Shown here piece after piece: positions 4,832-7,893 of a stretch of 7,893 nucleotides of DNA (position 1 is its first letter; every line of letters begins with the position of its first letter). The notes beneath the pieces were generated by a model. That model was not told the origin of the DNA. It searched no databases and was given only the letters and a program-made list of their open reading frames with translations. The stretch comes from DASRHY01 sp046765875 (GTDB taxonomy: Bacteria > Actinomycetota > Actinomycetes > Propionibacteriales > Kribbellaceae): the NCBI GenBank assembly GCA_046765875.1, contig JBKPSJ010000160.1:1-7893 (forward strand), read 5' to 3'. The translations under genes were made by a program, and so were the position numbers.

Positions 4832-5209
4832 ATGACTGCAACCGAACGGGCCGTCGAGCTGCTGACCGCGGCCGCCGAGGCTGCCCACGACAAGAAGGCC
4901 GAGAACGTGATCGCGTTCGACGTCTCCGAGCAGCTGGCGATCACCGACGCGTTCCTTATCGCGTCGGCCGCCAACGACCGGCAGGTTCGCGCGATCGTCG
5001 ACGCGATCGAGGAGAAGCTGCGCGCCCTGGACGCCAAGCCGATACGCCGCGAGGGCGAGCGGGAGGGCCGCTGGGTGCTGCTGGACTACCTCGACGTCGT
5101 CATCCACGTCCAGCAGGACGAGGAGCGCACCTTCTACTCCCTCGAGCGGCTCTGGCGCGACTGCCCGCTGATCCCGCTGCCGTCGCCGGTCAGTGGCGAT
5201 CCGGCGTGA
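4832..5209 (+). CDS. rsfS: Ribosomal silencing factor RsfS (Iojap family)
   Basis: A 125-aa protein of the RsfS/Iojap family, which binds ribosomal protein uL14 on the large subunit and blocks joining with the small subunit, slowing translation in starvation. Family marks are the conserved TDAFLIASAANDRQV (about 38-52), the GRWVLLDYLDVVIHV strand-helix (about 79-93) and the closing ER-x-FYSLERLWRD (about 98-109). The ATG at 4832 has AGGA a few nt upstream and starts 6 nt after the nadD stop. The nadD-rsfS pairing is widespread in bacteria and supports both calls. A histidine-phosphatase gene follows 7 nt after the stop. Length and motifs are complete, with nothing unusual. Confidence 0.96.
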   Translation: MTATERAVELLTAAAEAAHDKKAENVIAFDVSEQLAITDAFLIASAANDRQVRAIVDAIEEKLRALDAKPIRREGEREGRWVLLDYLDVVIHVQQDEERTFYSLERLWRDCPLIPLPSPVSGDPA

Positions 5210-5216
5210 GGCCGCG

Positions 5217-5876
5217 GTGACCGCACGCCGCCTCGTGGTGTGGCGGCACGGCCGCACCGAGTGGAACCTGGACGGCCTGATGCAAGGCCAGGCCGACATA
5301 CCGCTGGACGAGGTCGGAGTCCAGCAGGCCGCAGATGCCGCGCCCCGGCTCGCGTCGCTCAACCCGGTGCGGATCGTGTCGAGCGACCTGTCCCGCGCCG
5401 TCGCCACGGCCGCCGAGTTGTCGCGGCTGACCGGGATCGAGGTCGAGTACGACCAACAGCTGCGCGAGATCGACGTCGGCGACTGGGCCGGGCTGACCAT
5501 GGACGTGGTGGTCGAGAAGTACCCGGAGTATGCCGACGTGATCAGGGCGGGCGAACTCGGCCTGCGCAACATCCGCCGCGGTACGACGGGGGAGAACCTC
5601 ACCGAGGTGGCATCCCGGTTCGCCGAGGCGCTGGACCGGATCGTGGCCGCAGCCGGGCCGGACGACACCGTCGTCGCCGTCACCCACGGCCTCGCCGCGA
5701 GGGTCGGGATCTGCCGTTGGCTCGGCGTACCGTTCGATCAGTGGGGCATCTTCGGCGGTATGTCGAACTGCGCGTGGACATCGATCAAGCTCGGCAGCAA
5801 CGGCCGCTGGCGGATCGAGGAGTACAACGCGGGCACCCTGCCCGAACCCGTGCTCAGCGACGACCCGCAGAAGTAG
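5217..5876 (+). CDS. Histidine phosphatase (phosphoglycerate mutase-like), candidate glucosyl-3-phosphoglycerate phosphatase
   Basis: A 219-aa member of the histidine phosphatase superfamily. The catalytic signature RHGRTEWN is at 10-17, with H11 as the phospho-acceptor. R61 in SSDLSRAVATA, E84 in LREIDVGDWAG and the second His in VTHGLAAR (H157) complete the active site. GTG 5217 is chosen because GAGG (5208-5211) stands 5 nt upstream and the residues before it (from GTG 5193) overlap rsfS and are not family-like. It is the third enzyme gene of the nadD-rsfS operon. In Mycobacterium tuberculosis the gene at the equivalent place (Rv2419c) is, as I recall, the glucosyl-3-phosphoglycerate phosphatase GpgP of methylglucose lipopolysaccharide synthesis. 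Position suggests orthology, but phosphatase specificity cannot be read from these motifs, so no symbol is given. True glycolytic mutase activity is less likely at this length. Confidence 0.88.
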   Translation: MTARRLVVWRHGRTEWNLDGLMQGQADIPLDEVGVQQAADAAPRLASLNPVRIVSSDLSRAVATAAELSRLTGIEVEYDQQLREIDVGDWAGLTMDVVVEKYPEYADVIRAGELGLRNIRRGTTGENLTEVASRFAEALDRIVAAAGPDDTVVAVTHGLAARVGICRWLGVPFDQWGIFGGMSNCAWTSIKLGSNGRWRIEEYNAGTLPEPVLSDDPQK

Positions 5877-5907
5877 CGCCGATTTCGTGTCGGCCGAGGC
5901 GCTCGGC

Positions 5908-5913
5908 TACACT
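5908..5913 (+). promoter_or_regulatory. Candidate -10 for tRNA-Ala
   Basis: TACACT fits TAnnnT and lies about 25 nt before the mature 5' end. TTCGTG at 5884-5889 is a possible weak -35 with an 18-nt spacer. Transcription would start near 5920. Read-through from the phosphatase gene is also possible. Confidence 0.35.
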
Positions 5914-5938
5914 CTCCGAGTCCCGATCCAGGGACGCT

Positions 5939-6011
5939 GGGGCTATGGCGCAGTTGGTAGCGCGTCTGCATGGCATGCAGAAGGTCAGGGGTTCGAGTCC
6001 CCTTAGCTCCA
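5939..6011 (+). tRNA. tRNA-Ala (anticodon GGC)
   Basis: A full cloverleaf can be folded by hand. The acceptor stem is GGGGCTA (5939-5945) with TAGCTCC (6004-6010); the D arm GCGC/GCGC has the loop AGTTGGTA; the anticodon stem TCTGC/GCAGA encloses the loop ATGGCAT with anticodon GGC at 5972-5974; there is a 5-nt variable loop; and the T arm AGGGG/CCCCT has the loop TTCGAGT. The third acceptor pair is G-U (5941 with 6008), the classic alanine identity element, and the discriminator base is A. CCA is not encoded (the genome reads ACCC), so it must be added after transcription. It reads GCC and GCU codons. Confidence 0.97.
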
Positions 6012-6035
6012 CCCAGACGAGGCTCGGCCGCTTTC

Positions 6036-6064
6036 TTGACTGATTCCAGAAAAGCGGGCAGCGT
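6036..6064 (+). promoter_or_regulatory. Candidate furA promoter with overlapping operator-like element
   Basis: TTGACT (6036-6041), a 17-nt spacer and CAGCGT (6059-6064) form the promoter candidate; the start codon GTG 6072 follows 7 nt later, so the mRNA may be leaderless. The AT-rich element TTGACTGATTCCAGAAAAG (6036-6054) contains TTC-CA-GAA (6044-6051) and is flanked by TTTCT/AGAAA arms (6032-6036, 6048-6052). I recall a very similar conserved element upstream of mycobacterial and streptomycete furA-katG, where FurA autoregulates; I have not verified the match. Confidence 0.55.
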
Positions 6065-6071
6065 GTGGGGC

Positions 6072-6503
6072 GTGACGACGGCCCCGGACTTCCAAGAGAT
6101 GTTGCGAGGGGCCGGTCTGCGCGTGACCCGGCCCCGGATAGCGGTGCTGACCGCGGTGCGGACTCATCCTCACGCCGACACGGACACGATCATCCAGGCC
6201 GTGCGTGAGGATCTTCCCGACGTGTCGCACCAGGCCGTCTACGACTCGTTACATACGCTGACGAGCTCGGGTCTGGTACGGCGCATCCAGCCGTCCAATT
6301 CGGTCGCGCGGTACGAGTCGCGGGTCGGCGACAACCACCACCACGTCGTGTGCCGGTCGTGCGGCGCGATCGCCGACGTCGACTGTGCCGTCGGCGAGGT
6401 GCCGTGCCTGACCGCGTCCAACGACCACGGCTTCGAGGTCGAAGAGGCCGAGGTCATCTACTGGGGCCGATGCCCCGCCTGTTCTGCCGCTCGACGTTCC
6501 TGA
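6072..6503 (+). CDS. furA: Fur-family peroxide-responsive repressor FurA
   Basis: A 143-aa Fur-family repressor, close to the length of mycobacterial FurA. A winged helix domain covers about 1-80 (LRVTRPRIAVLTAV, then the recognition region VSHQAVYDSLHTLTSSGLV at 51-69). The metal-binding dimerisation domain follows with DNHHHVVCRSCG (87-98; H89-H91, C94, C97) and a second cysteine pair in WGRCPAC (131-137; C134, C137), which together give the structural zinc site. Members of this subgroup repress katG and their own gene and release on oxidation by peroxide. GTG 6072 is preferred: it gives the usual N-terminus, lies 7 nt after the candidate -10, and no true ribosome binding site is present. 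GTG 6063 is an alternative adding three residues. katG begins 30 nt after the stop on the same strand, the standard furA-katG operon. The call as FurA rather than Zur or iron Fur rests largely on that context. Confidence 0.93.
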   Translation: MTTAPDFQEMLRGAGLRVTRPRIAVLTAVRTHPHADTDTIIQAVREDLPDVSHQAVYDSLHTLTSSGLVRRIQPSNSVARYESRVGDNHHHVVCRSCGAIADVDCAVGEVPCLTASNDHGFEVEEAEVIYWGRCPACSAARRS

Positions 6504-6533
6504 TCGCCCGTTCCTGGACCTGGAGGGATTTTC

Positions 6534-7893
<1,360 letters not shown>

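Noticed and set aside
3791..5683. 630-codon minus-strand open frame
   Set aside because: It lies antisense to nadD, rsfS and the phosphatase gene, all of which have full family motifs. Composition is low-complexity Arg/Ser/Ala typical of a shadow frame in high-GC DNA.
6012..6035. Possible tRNA terminator in the GC-rich then T-rich stretch after tRNA-Ala
   Set aside because: I could not build a stem longer than a few base pairs before the TTTCTT, and those bases are better explained as part of the furA control region.
5240..6043. 267-codon + frame overlapping the phosphatase gene and tRNA-Ala
   Set aside because: It is an off-frame shadow rich in Arg/Gly/Ala that continues through a tRNA gene; no ribosome binding site or family similarity.

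Overview
The window is high-GC DNA with actinobacterial gene content and order. A proA gene, a nadD-rsfS-histidine phosphatase run, a tRNA-Ala and a furA-katG pair all lie on the + strand. The gene set and codon use suggest a Kribbella- or Nocardioides-like member of the Propionibacteriales. That placement is inference from gene content; no phylogeny was run.

Layout. (1) Positions 1-93 hold a hairpin at the left edge and a -10-like element directly in front of proA. (2) proA (100-1344, +) encodes gamma-glutamyl phosphate reductase of proline synthesis. (3) A minus-strand pair converges on proA: a small two-helix membrane protein (1414-1692) and, overlapping it by 4 nt, an XRE-cupin regulator (1689-2246). 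(4) Divergent from the regulator is azlC-azlD (2312-3279, +), a branched-chain amino acid exporter pair. The intergenic region carries two matched inverted repeats that look like operators. (5) An Lrp/AsnC regulator (3276-3728, -) converges on azlD, and the two genes share a CTAG that gives each its stop codon. (6) The AT-richer gap after it contains a 42-codon Arg-rich small gene (3870-3998, +) with a good promoter, ribosome binding site and hairpin terminator. (7) A 49-codon membrane microprotein (4074-4223), nadD, rsfS and a histidine-phosphatase gene (4229-5876) form a tight NAD/ribosome/phosphatase operon, the same order I recall from mycobacteria. (8) tRNA-Ala(GGC) lies at 5939-6011. (9) furA (6072-6503) and katG (6534 to the right edge, incomplete) form the usual peroxide-response pair.

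How the genes work together. Most of the window is core metabolism: proline, NAD, ribosome silencing, a tRNA and catalase-peroxidase defence. The accessory part is the amino acid export module at about 1.4-3.7 kb. It is flanked by two regulators from different families (XRE-cupin and Lrp/AsnC) and sits between proA and the nadD operon.

A recurring feature is start codons lying 6-7 nt after a -10-like hexamer with no convincing ribosome binding site (azlC, the 49-aa gene and furA; proA is ambiguous). This suggests leaderless mRNAs. I found no mobile element, CRISPR array or phage gene. I do not see a clearly new multi-gene system; the best leads are the paired operators, the two microproteins and the two-regulator control of azlCD.
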